Shown: positions 34,505 to 43,766 of the stretch, piece by piece
Layout: every line of letters starts with the position of its first letter
Position numbering within the stretch: position 1 is the first letter of the stretch
NCBI GenBank assembly: GCA_041984885.1
Contig: JBHIXH010000008.1
Coordinates: forward strand, 10,289-74,288
Length of the DNA: 64,000 bases
Direction: 5' to 3'
Source of the DNA: UBA4486 sp041984885
GTDB lineage: Bacteria; Pseudomonadota; Gammaproteobacteria; Eutrophobiales; Eutrophobiaceae
The notes under the pieces: generated by a model
What the model was told of the DNA's origin: nothing
Database searches by the model: none
The model's input: the letters and a program-made list of their open reading frames with translations, nothing else
Translations under genes and position numbers: made by a program

Positions 34505-35174
34505 CGATCGTGTTACCCGGATGCGTTACCAGCCGGCCATTACGCAGGATAAGAATGCGTTTGTTCACTTTGCGAATCATGTCCATATCGTGACTTGCGA
34601 TCAGGACCGTAACGCCGACCTGATTAAACTGCTCAAACAGGTGCATGATCTCCAGCGATAACGCCGGGTCCAGGTTACCGGTCGGTTCGTCTGCCAGCAA
34701 TATGGCCGGTCGATGCACGACAGCCCGGGCAATGCCTACGCGCTGTTGTTCGCCACCGGATAATGTCACCGGGTACGATTTTTCCTTTGTGATGAGGCCG
34801 ACCTTGTCGAGGGCTGCACGAACACGTTTCCGGATCTCGTCATGGGCATAGCCACTGATGACCAGAGGCAGTGCCACGTTGTCGAACACGGTGCGATCAT
34901 TCAGCAAGCGATGATCCTGAAACGTATAGCCAACGTTTCGGCGAAAAAGTGGTATGCGGCGGCCACGAACCCGTTCGAGGTTTTGTCCGTTAACAATGAT
35001 CTGTCCACGTGAGTGCCGTTCGATCATGCCAATCAAACGTAACAACGTGGATTTGCCGGCACCTGAACGACCGGCAATGAATGCCATTGCGCCCTGCTCA
35101 ATGTAAAGATTCAGTTGTTTCAGTGCCTCGTTGCCACCTTCGTATGCCTTCGAGACATTGGTAAAACGGATCAT
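34497..35174 (-). CDS. ftsE: Cell division ATP-binding protein FtsE
   Basis: A 225-residue ABC ATPase. Walker A is GRSGAGKS (35-42), the signature is LSGGEQQRVGIARAV, Walker B is ILLADEPTGNLDP, and the H-loop is IASHDMDMI. It pairs with FtsX at the divisome. It is coupled to ftsY by an ATGA overlap, in the conserved ftsYEX-rpoH order of gammaproteobacteria. Confidence 0.96.
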   Translation of the reverse strand: MIRFTNVSKAYEGGNEALKQLNLYIEQGAMAFIAGRSGAGKSTLLRLIGMIERHSRGQIIVNGQNLERVRGRRIPLFRRNVGYTFQDHRLLNDRTVFDNVALPLVISGYAHDEIRKRVRAALDKVGLITKEKSYPVTLSGGEQQRVGIARAVVHRPAILLADEPTGNLDPALSLEIMHLFEQFNQVGVTVLIASHDMDMIRKVNKRILILRNGRLVTHPGNTIDD

Positions 35175-36142
35175 GCCGGTGCGTTCAGCAAGGCGTTGAC
35201 GAACGCTTCCGGATCAAATGGACGCAGGTCATCAAGCTGTTCACCGACACCGATGTAGCGGATGGGCAGGCCCAGTTCCCTGGCCAGCGCAAAGACAATC
35301 CCGCCTTTTGCCGTGCCATCGAGTTTGGTCAACACAATTCCGGTGATGCCAATCGATTGGTGAAACTCACGCGCCTGTACCAGTGCGTTTTGTCCTGTCG
35401 TGGCATCGAGCACGAGCAGGATTTCCTTTTTCAATGACGGATCAAACTTATCAACCACGCGAGAGACCTTGGCCAGTTCCTGCATCAGGTTCTGTTTCGT
35501 ATGTAATCTTCCGGCTGTATCTGCAATCAATACATGCTTTTTTTGTGCGCGGGCAGAACCGAGTGCATCAAAGATGACGGCCGCCGAGTCGGAGCCGGAT
35601 GATTGACTGATAACCGGCACCTGATTGCGTTCGCCCCAGGTCTGTAATTGTTCTATCGCAGCGGCTCGAAACGTATCGCCGGCAGCGAGCATGACGGATA
35701 GACCCTGCTGCTGAAACAGTTTTGCCAGTTTACCTATCGTCGTGGTTTTACCGACGCCATTGACACCGATCATCATCAACAAAAACGGATTGGATCCGGC
35801 ATCAATTTGCAGGGGGAGATGTACTGTACGCAACAGCTCGATCATCTGCGCTTTTAGTGTTGCCAGCAGTTGTTCTGCGGTCAGAACCTGTTTCTTTTTT
35901 ACCTGGCGGCGCAGCGAATCAACGAGTTCGGTCGTGACAGTGATGCCGAGATCAGCACTCAGCAGTTGATCCTCGAGCTCGTCCAGTGTCGTAGCATTGA
36001 CCTCCGTCTCACTCGACAACAGTGATCGTAACCGCGAGAACAATCCCTGCCTTGTCCGTGCCAGACCCTTATCGAGCGGGTCGGCAGGCGGGTTGTTTGC
36101 GGAGGCGTCGTCGTGAGAAGATGTTTTCTTAAAACCGAACAT
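35171..36142 (-). CDS. ftsY: Signal recognition particle receptor FtsY
   Basis: A 323-residue SRP GTPase that receives ribosome-nascent chain complexes at the inner membrane. A short N-terminal A region (about 1-30, acidic and basic residues) is followed by the N domain and the G domain. The G1 loop is GVNGVGKTT (126-134); DTAGRLHT and LTKLDGTAKGG follow. I chose ATG 36142 (MFGFKK start, AGGA upstream); the frame extends to 36229 without FtsY-like sequence. The A domain is much shorter than in E. coli. Confidence 0.95.
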   Translation of the reverse strand: MFGFKKTSSHDDASANNPPADPLDKGLARTRQGLFSRLRSLLSSETEVNATTLDELEDQLLSADLGITVTTELVDSLRRQVKKKQVLTAEQLLATLKAQMIELLRTVHLPLQIDAGSNPFLLMMIGVNGVGKTTTIGKLAKLFQQQGLSVMLAAGDTFRAAAIEQLQTWGERNQVPVISQSSGSDSAAVIFDALGSARAQKKHVLIADTAGRLHTKQNLMQELAKVSRVVDKFDPSLKKEILLVLDATTGQNALVQAREFHQSIGITGIVLTKLDGTAKGGIVFALARELGLPIRYIGVGEQLDDLRPFDPEAFVNALLNAPA

Positions 36143-36252
36143 AGGTTGATCCTGCGTTGTCGTCGGCACTTTACCGTATTCGTCGGCGAACATGAACTCC
36201 GGTATTTGCGCCGGTCTAACCGCCGACAACCACTAACGAAGAAGCAGATTTT

Positions 36253-37629
36253 ATGAAGAAGCATTGGTTACTGTTTTTTACCTGCCTTGTCCCGATCCAC
36301 GGGTTTGCAAACGTACATGAATACACATTTGATAATGGCCTGAAACTGATCGTGAAGGAAGATCATCGGGCGCCCGTCGTCGTATCGCAGGTCTGGTATC
36401 GCATCGGTTCGAGTTATGAGCCAGCCGGCATTACCGGCATTTCGCATGCGCTTGAGCACATGATGTTCAAGGGTACGGAAAAGTATCCGGATGGCCGGTT
36501 CTCCGAAATCATTTCCGAGAACGGTGGTCAGGAGAATGCCTTTACCGGTCGCGATTACACAGCCTATTTCCAAACAATGGAAAAAAGCCGTCTCGAGATC
36601 AGCTTTGAACTGGAGGCGGATCGCATGCGCAACCTGACGTTACCGGAAGAGGAATTCCTGAAGGAGATTGAAGTCGTCAAGGAAGAACGCCGCTGGCGCA
36701 CTGACGACAAACCGGCCAACTATATGTACGAAGTCGCGATGGCAACCGCTTTTCAAACCAGTCCGTACCGGCAACCGGTTATTGGCTGGATGAGTGATCT
36801 CGATAACATGAGTATCGACGATCTGAAGGACTGGTATAAAAAATGGTACGCACCGAACAATGCGATCGTGGTTGTCGTCGGTGATGTGAATGCGGATGAC
36901 GTGCACGGACTGGCAAAAAAATATTTCGCACCGCTGACCGCCGAGAAGATAACGCCGCCACTCGATCGTCCGGAAGTGGAACAACAGGGGATCAAGCGGG
37001 TTATCGTCAAACGCCCGGCGCAACTGCCTTCATTGTTTCTTGGGTACAAAGCCCCGGTGATTCGTCCCGGCTTTACTGAAACCGAGGCGATAACAGAGCA
37101 GGATCTGTATGCGCTTGAGGTAATCAGCGGCATCCTGTCCGGTGGTAGCAGTGCCCGCTTCGCCAGTCGGCTGGTACGAGGTAGCGAGATTGCCGCCTCG
37201 GTCAGTGCCGGTTACAGCTTGATCAGTCGTCTCGATAGCCTGTTCACGATATCCGGTACACCATCGCAAGGCATAACCATTACTGAACTGGAACAGGCGA
37301 TCATGGACGAGATTGACAAGTTAAAACAGGAACCGGTGACGCCGGAAGAACTGCAACGGGTCAAGGCACAGGTAGTTTCATCGGACATCTATGAAAAAGA
37401 CTCGCTGTTTTTTCAGGGTTACATCATTGGCGTGCTCGAGACTATTGGTCTGGATTGGCGACTTGCCGATGAGTATGTCGACAAGGTACAGGCAGTGACC
37501 GCCGAACAGGTGCAGGCGGCCGCAAACAAGTTTTTCGTTGATGATCGATTGACGATCGCTGAACTCGAACCGCTGCCAATGACAGCACCACCTGGCCCGC
37601 CTGCAGCAGGAGTCCGACATGCGCGTTAA
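36253..37629 (+). CDS. M16 family zinc metallopeptidase, catalytic partner
   Basis: A 458-residue pitrilysin-fold protease. It has a signal peptide (KKHWLLFFTCLVPIHGFA). The inverted zinc motif is H65-A-L-E68-H69, and the third ligand glutamate lies in the EVVKEERRWRTDD region. Two M16 half-domains are present. It is divergent from ftsY and overlaps the second M16 gene by 11 bases. Such gene pairs form heterodimers with one active and one inactive subunit, acting in the periplasm on peptides. Confidence 0.9.
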   Translation: MKKHWLLFFTCLVPIHGFANVHEYTFDNGLKLIVKEDHRAPVVVSQVWYRIGSSYEPAGITGISHALEHMMFKGTEKYPDGRFSEIISENGGQENAFTGRDYTAYFQTMEKSRLEISFELEADRMRNLTLPEEEFLKEIEVVKEERRWRTDDKPANYMYEVAMATAFQTSPYRQPVIGWMSDLDNMSIDDLKDWYKKWYAPNNAIVVVVGDVNADDVHGLAKKYFAPLTAEKITPPLDRPEVEQQGIKRVIVKRPAQLPSLFLGYKAPVIRPGFTETEAITEQDLYALEVISGILSGGSSARFASRLVRGSEIAASVSAGYSLISRLDSLFTISGTPSQGITITELEQAIMDEIDKLKQEPVTPEELQRVKAQVVSSDIYEKDSLFFQGYIIGVLETIGLDWRLADEYVDKVQAVTAEQVQAAANKFFVDDRLTIAELEPLPMTAPPGPPAAGVRHAR

Positions 37630-38932
37630 ACCAGCCCTGCTGCTGCTCTTGCTGTTGATTTCGACGCAACTGGCAGCGTCGCCGGAGATCCAGACGTGGC
37701 AGACATCAACCGGTACCGAAGTATACTTTGTGTCGGCAACGGAATTGCCCATGATCGATCTACAGGTGTTGTTTCATGCCGGGGGCAGTCGCAATGGCAA
37801 CAAACCGGGCTTGTCGGGTTTAACGAACCACCTGTTATCACAAGGCGCAGAGGGCCTGACTGCGGACGAGATCAGTTACCAATTCGAATCTCTGGGTGCA
37901 GAGTTTGGTAGTGATGCCGGCTACGACTCGGCCAGTGTCAGCCTGCGATCGTTGTCAGCGCAGGATAAATTCAAACCGGCACTGGAGAATCTGATTCGAG
38001 TATTGACGAAACCGGATTTTCCTCAAGACGCGATCGACCGGGAACGTAATCGCATGTTGGTCGGTTTGCAGGCCAAGCAGCAAAACCCGGGAGCGTTGGC
38101 CAGTGATGCATTTTATTCCGCTGTGTTCAACGATCATCCATACGCACAACCAAACTCCGGCACTGAAGAGTCATTAAATGCGATCACGCGCAAGGCAATT
38201 GTGTCGTTTCATAAAAAGTACTACGTCGCTGCTAACGCTATCGTTGCGATCATCGGCGATCTGGATCGCCAGCAGGCAGAATCGATCGCCGAACAAGTGA
38301 CGCAGGCATTACCAAAAGGAAACAAGGCAAAGCCACTGACCGAAGTGCAACCGCTGGCTGCAGCGGAACGCGTACATATTGATCACCCGTCGCAACAAAC
38401 GCACATATTATATGGTCAGACCGGCATCAAACGTGGCGACCCGGATTACTTTGCCCTGTATGTCGGTAATCATATTCTCGGTGGCAGTGGTCTGGTCTCG
38501 CGGCTGTTTGAAGAAGTACGCAATAAACGCGGCTTGTCCTACTCGGCCTACAGTTATTTCAGTCCCATGAAGCAGGCAGGTCCATTTGTCGCCGGTTTGC
38601 AGACGCGCGCTGACCAGGTAGAAGAGGCGATTCAGGTATTGAGTGATAATATCGCCAGATTCGTCGAAGAAGGCCCGACCGAGCAGGAACTGATCGCATC
38701 AAAGAAAAATATCACCGGCGGCTTTCCGTTACGCATTGCCGGTAACAGCAAGATACTCGGCTACCTGGGCGCGATCGGGATCTACGATTTACCACTGGAT
38801 TATCTGGATACATTTAACGCGAACATTGAGGCAGTCACCGCTGAACAGGTTCGCGATGCGTTTCAGCGGCATGTATCGCTGGATACATTTGTGACAGTAA
38901 CGGTTGGACCAGGAACGGTAAACGGAGAGTAG
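37619..38932 (+). CDS. M16 family protein, non-catalytic partner
   Basis: A 437-residue M16-fold protein with a signal peptide (ALLLLLLLISTQLAAS). At the position of the zinc motif it has GLSGLTNHLLSQGAEG, without HxxEH, so it cannot bind zinc in the normal way. The C-terminal half keeps FEEVRNKRGLSYSAYSYF, the R/Y substrate-binding motif typical of the inactive subunit. It overlaps the catalytic partner gene by 11 bases and is expected to form the heterodimer with it. Confidence 0.9.
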   Translation: MRVKPALLLLLLLISTQLAASPEIQTWQTSTGTEVYFVSATELPMIDLQVLFHAGGSRNGNKPGLSGLTNHLLSQGAEGLTADEISYQFESLGAEFGSDAGYDSASVSLRSLSAQDKFKPALENLIRVLTKPDFPQDAIDRERNRMLVGLQAKQQNPGALASDAFYSAVFNDHPYAQPNSGTEESLNAITRKAIVSFHKKYYVAANAIVAIIGDLDRQQAESIAEQVTQALPKGNKAKPLTEVQPLAAAERVHIDHPSQQTHILYGQTGIKRGDPDYFALYVGNHILGGSGLVSRLFEEVRNKRGLSYSAYSYFSPMKQAGPFVAGLQTRADQVEEAIQVLSDNIARFVEEGPTEQELIASKKNITGGFPLRIAGNSKILGYLGAIGIYDLPLDYLDTFNANIEAVTAEQVRDAFQRHVSLDTFVTVTVGPGTVNGE

Positions 38933-38934
38933 TT

Positions 38935-39492
38935 CTGTCAAATAATCGCCGGGGACAGGTACGTTTAATCGCCGGACAATGGCGTGGACGGAAATTATCC
39001 ATCGTTGATGCCGATGGCGTTCGACCGACGCCGGATCGAGTACGCGAAACCGTGTTTAACTGGTTGCAGCCGATGGTGGAAGGCGCACATTGCCTGGATT
39101 TGTTTGCCGGTAGCGGTGCACTCGGATTTGAAGCCTTGTCGCGTGGCGCAGCGTTCGTACAGTTTATTGACACAAATGCGGAATGCGTCGCTCAGTTACA
39201 GCAAAATGCCACGATGCTGCAGACGCGTGCCTGCGATATTCAATGTATGTCAGCGCCAGACTGGCTGGAGAAAACCGGGGCCTGTTTCGATTTGATCTTT
39301 ATTGACCCGCCTTTTCAGCAGAACCTGATCCCGGCCAGCCTGGATATCCTGCTGCACAGGCGATGCCTGAAAGAAAACGGACGACTCTATATTGAGAGTG
39401 AGCCCGGATTAAAACTCCCGGACGGGCTGCAAATGCTGAAACAAAAAGTGACAGGAGGGGTACAATACGGCCTGTATTCACGACAACCGTGA
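38935..39492 (+). CDS. rsmD: 16S rRNA (guanine966-N2)-methyltransferase
   Basis: A 185-residue RsmD. Family sequence begins RGQVRLIAGQWRGRKL and continues RPTPDRVRETVFNWL. The SAM motif is CLDLFAGSGALGFEALSRG, and the catalytic motif is IDPPF. No ATG, GTG or TTG precedes the conserved region in frame. CTG 38935 does, with GGAGAG (38924-38929) 5 bases before it, so a CTG start is most likely. Starting at the first ATG further in would delete the conserved N-terminus. It lies 2 bases after the M16 stop. Confidence 0.85.
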   Translation: MSNNRRGQVRLIAGQWRGRKLSIVDADGVRPTPDRVRETVFNWLQPMVEGAHCLDLFAGSGALGFEALSRGAAFVQFIDTNAECVAQLQQNATMLQTRACDIQCMSAPDWLEKTGACFDLIFIDPPFQQNLIPASLDILLHRRCLKENGRLYIESEPGLKLPDGLQMLKQKVTGGVQYGLYSRQP

Positions 39493-39533
39493 ATGAGCGA
39501 TCCTGAAAATTAATCCAACGGCGAGATTCGGCT

Positions 39534-40016
39534 ATGAATATCACGGCGATATATCCGGGTACTTTTGACCCGGTGACGAACGGGCATCGCGACATTATTG
39601 AGCGTGCGGTGAAATTATTTGATCGTGTTGTTGTCGCCGTAGCTGATGTCAACAGTACAAGCAAATCGACCTGTTTTACCACGGATGAACGCGTTGATAT
39701 GTTGCTTAAAGTGACAGGTGATCTTGCCAACGTGGAAGTCATCGCTTTTAATCAACTCGTCACAGATGTCGCGCGCGATAACCAGGCACAGGTCATCGTC
39801 AGGGGCTTGCGAGCGGTGTCCGATTTTGAATACGAGTTTCAAATGGCAGGTATGAACAGAAAGTTATTCCCCGACGCGGAAACCGTTTTCCTGACACCGT
39901 CGGATCATCTTAATTGTATTTCATCGAGCCTGGTTCGTCAGATTGCCTCACTTGGTGGCGACATCAGCCCGTTCGTGCATGCCGATGTAAATGCGGCATT
40001 AAAGGAGCGTTTGTAA
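39534..40016 (+). CDS. coaD: Phosphopantetheine adenylyltransferase
   Basis: A 160-residue nucleotidyltransferase that makes dephospho-CoA from 4'-phosphopantetheine and ATP. The (H/T)xGH-type motif is in GTFDPVTNGH (9-18), and the second ATP motif is FLTPSDHLNCISSSLVRQIA. VRGLRAVSDFEYEFQMAGMN is the pantetheine-binding region. The rsmD-coaD-ferredoxin order is common in gammaproteobacteria. Confidence 0.96.
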   Translation: MNITAIYPGTFDPVTNGHRDIIERAVKLFDRVVVAVADVNSTSKSTCFTTDERVDMLLKVTGDLANVEVIAFNQLVTDVARDNQAQVIVRGLRAVSDFEYEFQMAGMNRKLFPDAETVFLTPSDHLNCISSSLVRQIASLGGDISPFVHADVNAALKERL

Positions 40017-40019
40017 CCG

Positions 40020-40265
40020 ATGGCATTGATGATCACGGATGAGTGCATTAATTGTGATGTATGCGAACCGGTTTGTCCGAATCAGGCCATCTATGAAGGT
40101 GCTGAACACTTTGTAATCAAACCGGATCGATGTACCGAATGCGTTGGCCATTACGACGAACCGCAATGTGTGCAGTATTGCCCGGTCGATTGTATTCCAC
40201 TGAATCCGCAACACATCGAGACCAGGGAACAATTACTGGCGAAATATCAGCAACTGCAACAATAA
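40020..40265 (+). CDS. YfhL-type 2[4Fe-4S] ferredoxin
   Basis: An 81-residue ferredoxin. The first cluster is bound by C9, C12, C15 and C19 in CINCDVCEPVC. The second is bound by C38 and C41 with C50, C54 and C58 nearby, in the CTECVGHYDEPQC arrangement specific to YfhL/Alvin-type ferredoxins, which have an extra loop and tail. These proteins carry electrons at very low potential. It starts 3 bases after coaD. Confidence 0.93.
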   Translation: MALMITDECINCDVCEPVCPNQAIYEGAEHFVIKPDRCTECVGHYDEPQCVQYCPVDCIPLNPQHIETREQLLAKYQQLQQ

Positions 40266-40281
40266 AACCGGTTCAGTCTTT

Positions 40282-41964
40282 ATGCGTTTCTCTCTCTTTC
40301 CATTAACGCTTTTTTCTTTTCTTTTCGTGTTTGTGCCGCAGGCGTCTGCTGCCGGTCCCGGTCAGGCGGTGGTTGCCTCGGCACATCCGTTGGCAACAGA
40401 AGCGGGCATAACCGTTCTGCAACAAGGTGGTAATGCGTTTGATGCCGCTGTTGCTGTTTCGGCAGCGCTGGCTGTCGTTGAACCGTACGGTTCAGGTATA
40501 GGCGGTGGTGGTTTCTGGCTGTTACATCGTGAAGAAGATAAAAAGCAAATAATGATCGATGGCCGTGAAACCGCGCCTTTAGCCGCGCATGCCAATATGT
40601 ACCTGGATGAAAATGGTAATCATGTAAAAGACAAATCCCTGAACGGTCCACTGGCGGCAGGTGTGCCCGGCTTGCCGGCCGCGCTCGATCATCTCGCCAG
40701 TCAATATGGCAAGTTGTCATTAAACACGTCACTGGCCCCGGCCATCCGTTATGCGCGAGAAGGTTTTGCCGTCACGGAGCGTTATCGCAAGCTGGCCTCG
40801 TTTCGTAAAGATGTCATGAATCGCTGGCCATCGAGCGCCGCTATCTTTTTGCACAACAGTGAGGTGCCATCACCTGGTCATATGATCATTCAGCAGGACC
40901 TGGCCCGGACCCTGGAGTTGATCGCGAAACATGGTCGTGACGGATTTTACAAAGGCGATGTCGCGGATAGACTGGTGCAATCCAGTAGTAGTCATGGTGG
41001 TATTATCAAACACGAGGATTTGCGGTCGTATCGTGTGCTCGAGCGTCAACCGATACGCAGCCGGTATCATGACATTAACATCACTTCAGCATCACCACCG
41101 TCATCCGGCGGTATCGTACTGGCCCAGGCACTGGGCATGCTGGAGCACTTCGATCTGGGCTATCAGGAATCGATACAACGCAAGCATCTGGTTATCGAGG
41201 CAATGCGCCGTGCCTATCGTGACCGTGCCGAATATCTTGGTGATCCCGACTTCGTGAATATTCCGATCCATCGTTTACTGGATGCGGAATACATTGAAGG
41301 CCTGGCACTCAGTATTGATCCGGAACTTGCGTCCTCGAGTGAACAACTCGGCGGCCCTGGTCAGTTTGATCAAACCGGTACGTCCACAACCCATTTTTCC
41401 GTTATTGATAAAGACGGTAATCGTGTTGCGGCAACGCTCAGCATTAACCTGCCGTTCGGCTCCGGCTTTGTCGCGGAAGGGACCGGTGTTTTGCTTAATG
41501 ACGAGATGGATGATTTTTCCAGCAAACCGGACACGCCAAATGCATATGGCCTGGTTGGCGATGAAGCGAATCAGATAGAACCGGGCAAGCGTCCGCTCTC
41601 AAGCATGACGCCAACGTTTGTCGAGACAGCCGACAAGGTTGGCATACTCGGCACGCCAGGCGGCAGTCGTATCATCAGTATGGTGCTGCTCGGAATATTA
41701 CAGTTCGCCGATCACAAGGCACCGATGGCCTGGGTATCAGCCCCGCGCTATCATCATCAGTATTTACCGGATGAAGTTCAGTTTGAAAAAGGCGGTTTGA
41801 CCCCTGAAGAACGTTTACAGCTTGCACAGCTTGGTCATAAGCTGGCAGAAAAAAACCGTAACTATGGCAATATGCAGGCAATTCTATGGTACAAGCCAAA
41901 AAATCTTCTCGTCGGTGCCAGCGATCCGCGCGGTGAAGGTGAAACAAGGTTGACTGCACATTAA
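40282..41964 (+). CDS. ggt: Gamma-glutamyltransferase
   Basis: A 560-residue Ntn-hydrolase precursor with a signal peptide (LFPLTLFSFLFVFVPQASA). It is cleaved autocatalytically before Thr369 in GTSTTHFSV, the new N-terminal nucleophile of the small subunit. Other marks are GGNAFDAAVAVSAAL and SGIGGGGFWLLH in the large subunit, and PLSSMTPTFV and GTPGGSRIISM in the small one. In the periplasm it hydrolyses glutathione and transfers gamma-glutamyl groups. It is followed after 8 bases by a dehydrogenase gene. Confidence 0.95.
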   Translation: MRFSLFPLTLFSFLFVFVPQASAAGPGQAVVASAHPLATEAGITVLQQGGNAFDAAVAVSAALAVVEPYGSGIGGGGFWLLHREEDKKQIMIDGRETAPLAAHANMYLDENGNHVKDKSLNGPLAAGVPGLPAALDHLASQYGKLSLNTSLAPAIRYAREGFAVTERYRKLASFRKDVMNRWPSSAAIFLHNSEVPSPGHMIIQQDLARTLELIAKHGRDGFYKGDVADRLVQSSSSHGGIIKHEDLRSYRVLERQPIRSRYHDINITSASPPSSGGIVLAQALGMLEHFDLGYQESIQRKHLVIEAMRRAYRDRAEYLGDPDFVNIPIHRLLDAEYIEGLALSIDPELASSSEQLGGPGQFDQTGTSTTHFSVIDKDGNRVAATLSINLPFGSGFVAEGTGVLLNDEMDDFSSKPDTPNAYGLVGDEANQIEPGKRPLSSMTPTFVETADKVGILGTPGGSRIISMVLLGILQFADHKAPMAWVSAPRYHHQYLPDEVQFEKGGLTPEERLQLAQLGHKLAEKNRNYGNMQAILWYKPKNLLVGASDPRGEGETRLTAH

Positions 41965-41972
41965 ACGGACAA

Positions 41973-42932
41973 ATGTCGGATATAGTTTTTTACGAAGTCT
42001 TTGCCGAAGAGGAGTCGGCACTGAAACATTTTCTTCCTCCGGACATCACTGCTGAGTTTCACGAAGGTACGATTCAGGAAGTGGGCGAGAAACAGTTGCC
42101 CGCAAGCATCATCAGTATTCGCACCCAGTCATTGGTACCGGAAAACTGGACGGGTGATCTGCAAGCCATTCTCACACGCAGCACCGGCTATGATCATTTA
42201 GTCTGGTTACATGATCGCCCGGTCCAGATCGGGTACTTACCAGACTATTGTGCCCGCTCCGTTGCCGAGCATGCGTTGCTTCTCTGGACCGCATTACTGA
42301 AAAAGTTACCGGCGCAGCAGGCGTCATTTGCAACGTTTAATCGCAATGGCCTGACCGGCCAACAGTTATTGAATAAATCCCTGCTTGTTATCGGTGTTGG
42401 CAAGATTGGTTATCACGTTGTCCAGCTGGCTCAAGCGGTCGGTATGCATGTGGCAGGTATGGATATCGAGCAGAAGCATGATAATGTGAATTATGTTGAT
42501 CAGCATGAAGATTTGAGTCGCTATGACGTGATTGTCAGCGCGATGAGCCTGAACGAAAACAACATTCACTATTTCGATCAACAATTTTTTGACCGGGTAA
42601 AGCCCGGTTGCCTGTTTGTGAATATTTCACGCGGCGAACTGTCTCCCTGTTCGGTGCTGATCGAGAACCTGTCAAACGGACGGCTTGCCGGTGTGGCCCT
42701 CGACGTATTTGAAGATGAAAACAGGCTGGCTGTGCAGTTAAGAAACAGGGCGACAAACGAAAGTCATGATACAGCGGTACGTGAACTGTTAACGCTGGCG
42801 AGCATGCCAAACACGATTTTGACACCACATAATGCCTTTAACACCCACGAGGCAACACTACTGAAATCTGAACAGTCGCTGCAACAGCTCATTCACTACC
42901 TGCAGCATGGCAGGTTTATCTGGTCGATGTAA
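41973..42932 (+). CDS. D-isomer-specific 2-hydroxyacid dehydrogenase family protein
   Basis: A 319-residue NAD-dependent oxidoreductase. The Rossmann motif is VIGVGKIGYHVVQLAQAVG, followed by an acidic D-I-E that favours NAD. The catalytic residues fit the family: Arg in NISRGELS, Glu in ALDVFEDEN and His in LTPHNAFNT. The N-terminal catalytic domain is unusual (VFYEVFAEEESALKHFLP). It reduces or oxidises a 2-keto/2-hydroxy acid; the substrate is unknown. It follows ggt closely. Confidence 0.87.
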   Translation: MSDIVFYEVFAEEESALKHFLPPDITAEFHEGTIQEVGEKQLPASIISIRTQSLVPENWTGDLQAILTRSTGYDHLVWLHDRPVQIGYLPDYCARSVAEHALLLWTALLKKLPAQQASFATFNRNGLTGQQLLNKSLLVIGVGKIGYHVVQLAQAVGMHVAGMDIEQKHDNVNYVDQHEDLSRYDVIVSAMSLNENNIHYFDQQFFDRVKPGCLFVNISRGELSPCSVLIENLSNGRLAGVALDVFEDENRLAVQLRNRATNESHDTAVRELLTLASMPNTILTPHNAFNTHEATLLKSEQSLQQLIHYLQHGRFIWSM

Positions 42933-42939
42933 CGGGAGG

Positions 42940-43155
42940 TTAAATCTCTTTTGGCGGTTTTCGACCGGTAGTAAGAATATGAAATATCATTGGTATGGTT
43001 AATATCGCACCGACAACAATCATCGCAATGCCATAATTTTCAAATTGTATGGATTTCGGGATCAGATTTGTCCCGGCAAAATGTTCGGCCATCCCGACGC
43101 CGGCCAGGATACAACCAATACCATCGAGTGCTATATACAGCGGTGGAATCTTCAT
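42940..43155 (-). CDS. Small two-helix membrane protein
   Basis: A 71-residue protein with two hydrophobic segments (about 7-25 and 43-63) and a short basic tail (TTGRKPPKEI). The N-terminal segment includes LYIALDGIGCILAGVGMAEHF. I do not recognise a family. It is convergent with the dehydrogenase gene (7 bases) and divergent from the next plus-strand gene (47 bases). Confidence 0.65.
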   Translation of the reverse strand: MKIPPLYIALDGIGCILAGVGMAEHFAGTNLIPKSIQFENYGIAMIVVGAILTIPMIFHILTTGRKPPKEI

Positions 43156-43202
43156 AAATACCTCTTGTTTTTCTTGTTATTAAACCAGGATAGCCCGTGT
43201 AG

Positions 43203-43748
43203 ATGCTGCTGTTACCAGTTGCAGTACTGCGGCAAATTTCAAGAATGTTCGGTTATATGTTAACATCACGTATCTCGTTCTCTCGGGAAATCATTCAAAC
43301 TATTGGTTTTGTTATCTATTTTATCAAACAAAAAGTAGGCTTTGCTTTTGTGTTTTTTTTACTGCTGTCGACCCGGGTCGAGGCAGACGCCCGCCTGAGC
43401 ACGGATACCGACGTTGCTTCAGCAGGATACTTTGTCCTCGACTGGAGCAGCAATATGTCGGGGCCGTTTCTGTTGCAACAATCAAGTAGTCCGGACTTTT
43501 TCAGCGTAGATTCGGAATCCAGTCATACAAACAGACAAACCACGATCACCGGTCTGGATGACGGTACTTATTTTTACCGGGTTCGGGATGCCACTGGTTT
43601 GGTCAGTAACGTTATCAGCGTGGAGGTTGCGCATCATTCATTAACGAAGGCCTTTTCATTTTTTATCCTCGGGTGTTTTCTGTTCGTTGTCTTGCTCTCT
43701 GTGCTGTTGCACGCACAGCGCGCACTAAATCCTGAACAACGTGCCTGA
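43203..43748 (+). CDS. Hypothetical exported protein with a fibronectin-III-like domain and C-terminal membrane helix
   Basis: An up to 181-residue protein of unknown function. A hydrophobic stretch ending FVFFLLLSTRVEA looks like a signal peptide. About 85 residues follow that resemble a fibronectin type III strand pattern (YFVLDWSSNMSGPFLLQQS and DDGTYFYRVRDATG). A C-terminal membrane helix (FFILGCFLFVVLLSVLLH) ends in a short basic tail. The start is uncertain: ATG 43203, 43245 and 43257 are all possible. It lies 18 bases before the symporter gene, so it may be an extracytoplasmic accessory protein of that system. Confidence 0.6.
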   Translation: MLLLPVAVLRQISRMFGYMLTSRISFSREIIQTIGFVIYFIKQKVGFAFVFFLLLSTRVEADARLSTDTDVASAGYFVLDWSSNMSGPFLLQQSSSPDFFSVDSESSHTNRQTTITGLDDGTYFYRVRDATGLVSNVISVEVAHHSLTKAFSFFILGCFLFVVLLSVLLHAQRALNPEQRA

Positions 43749-43766
43749 TAACGTTGAACCTGTGTT

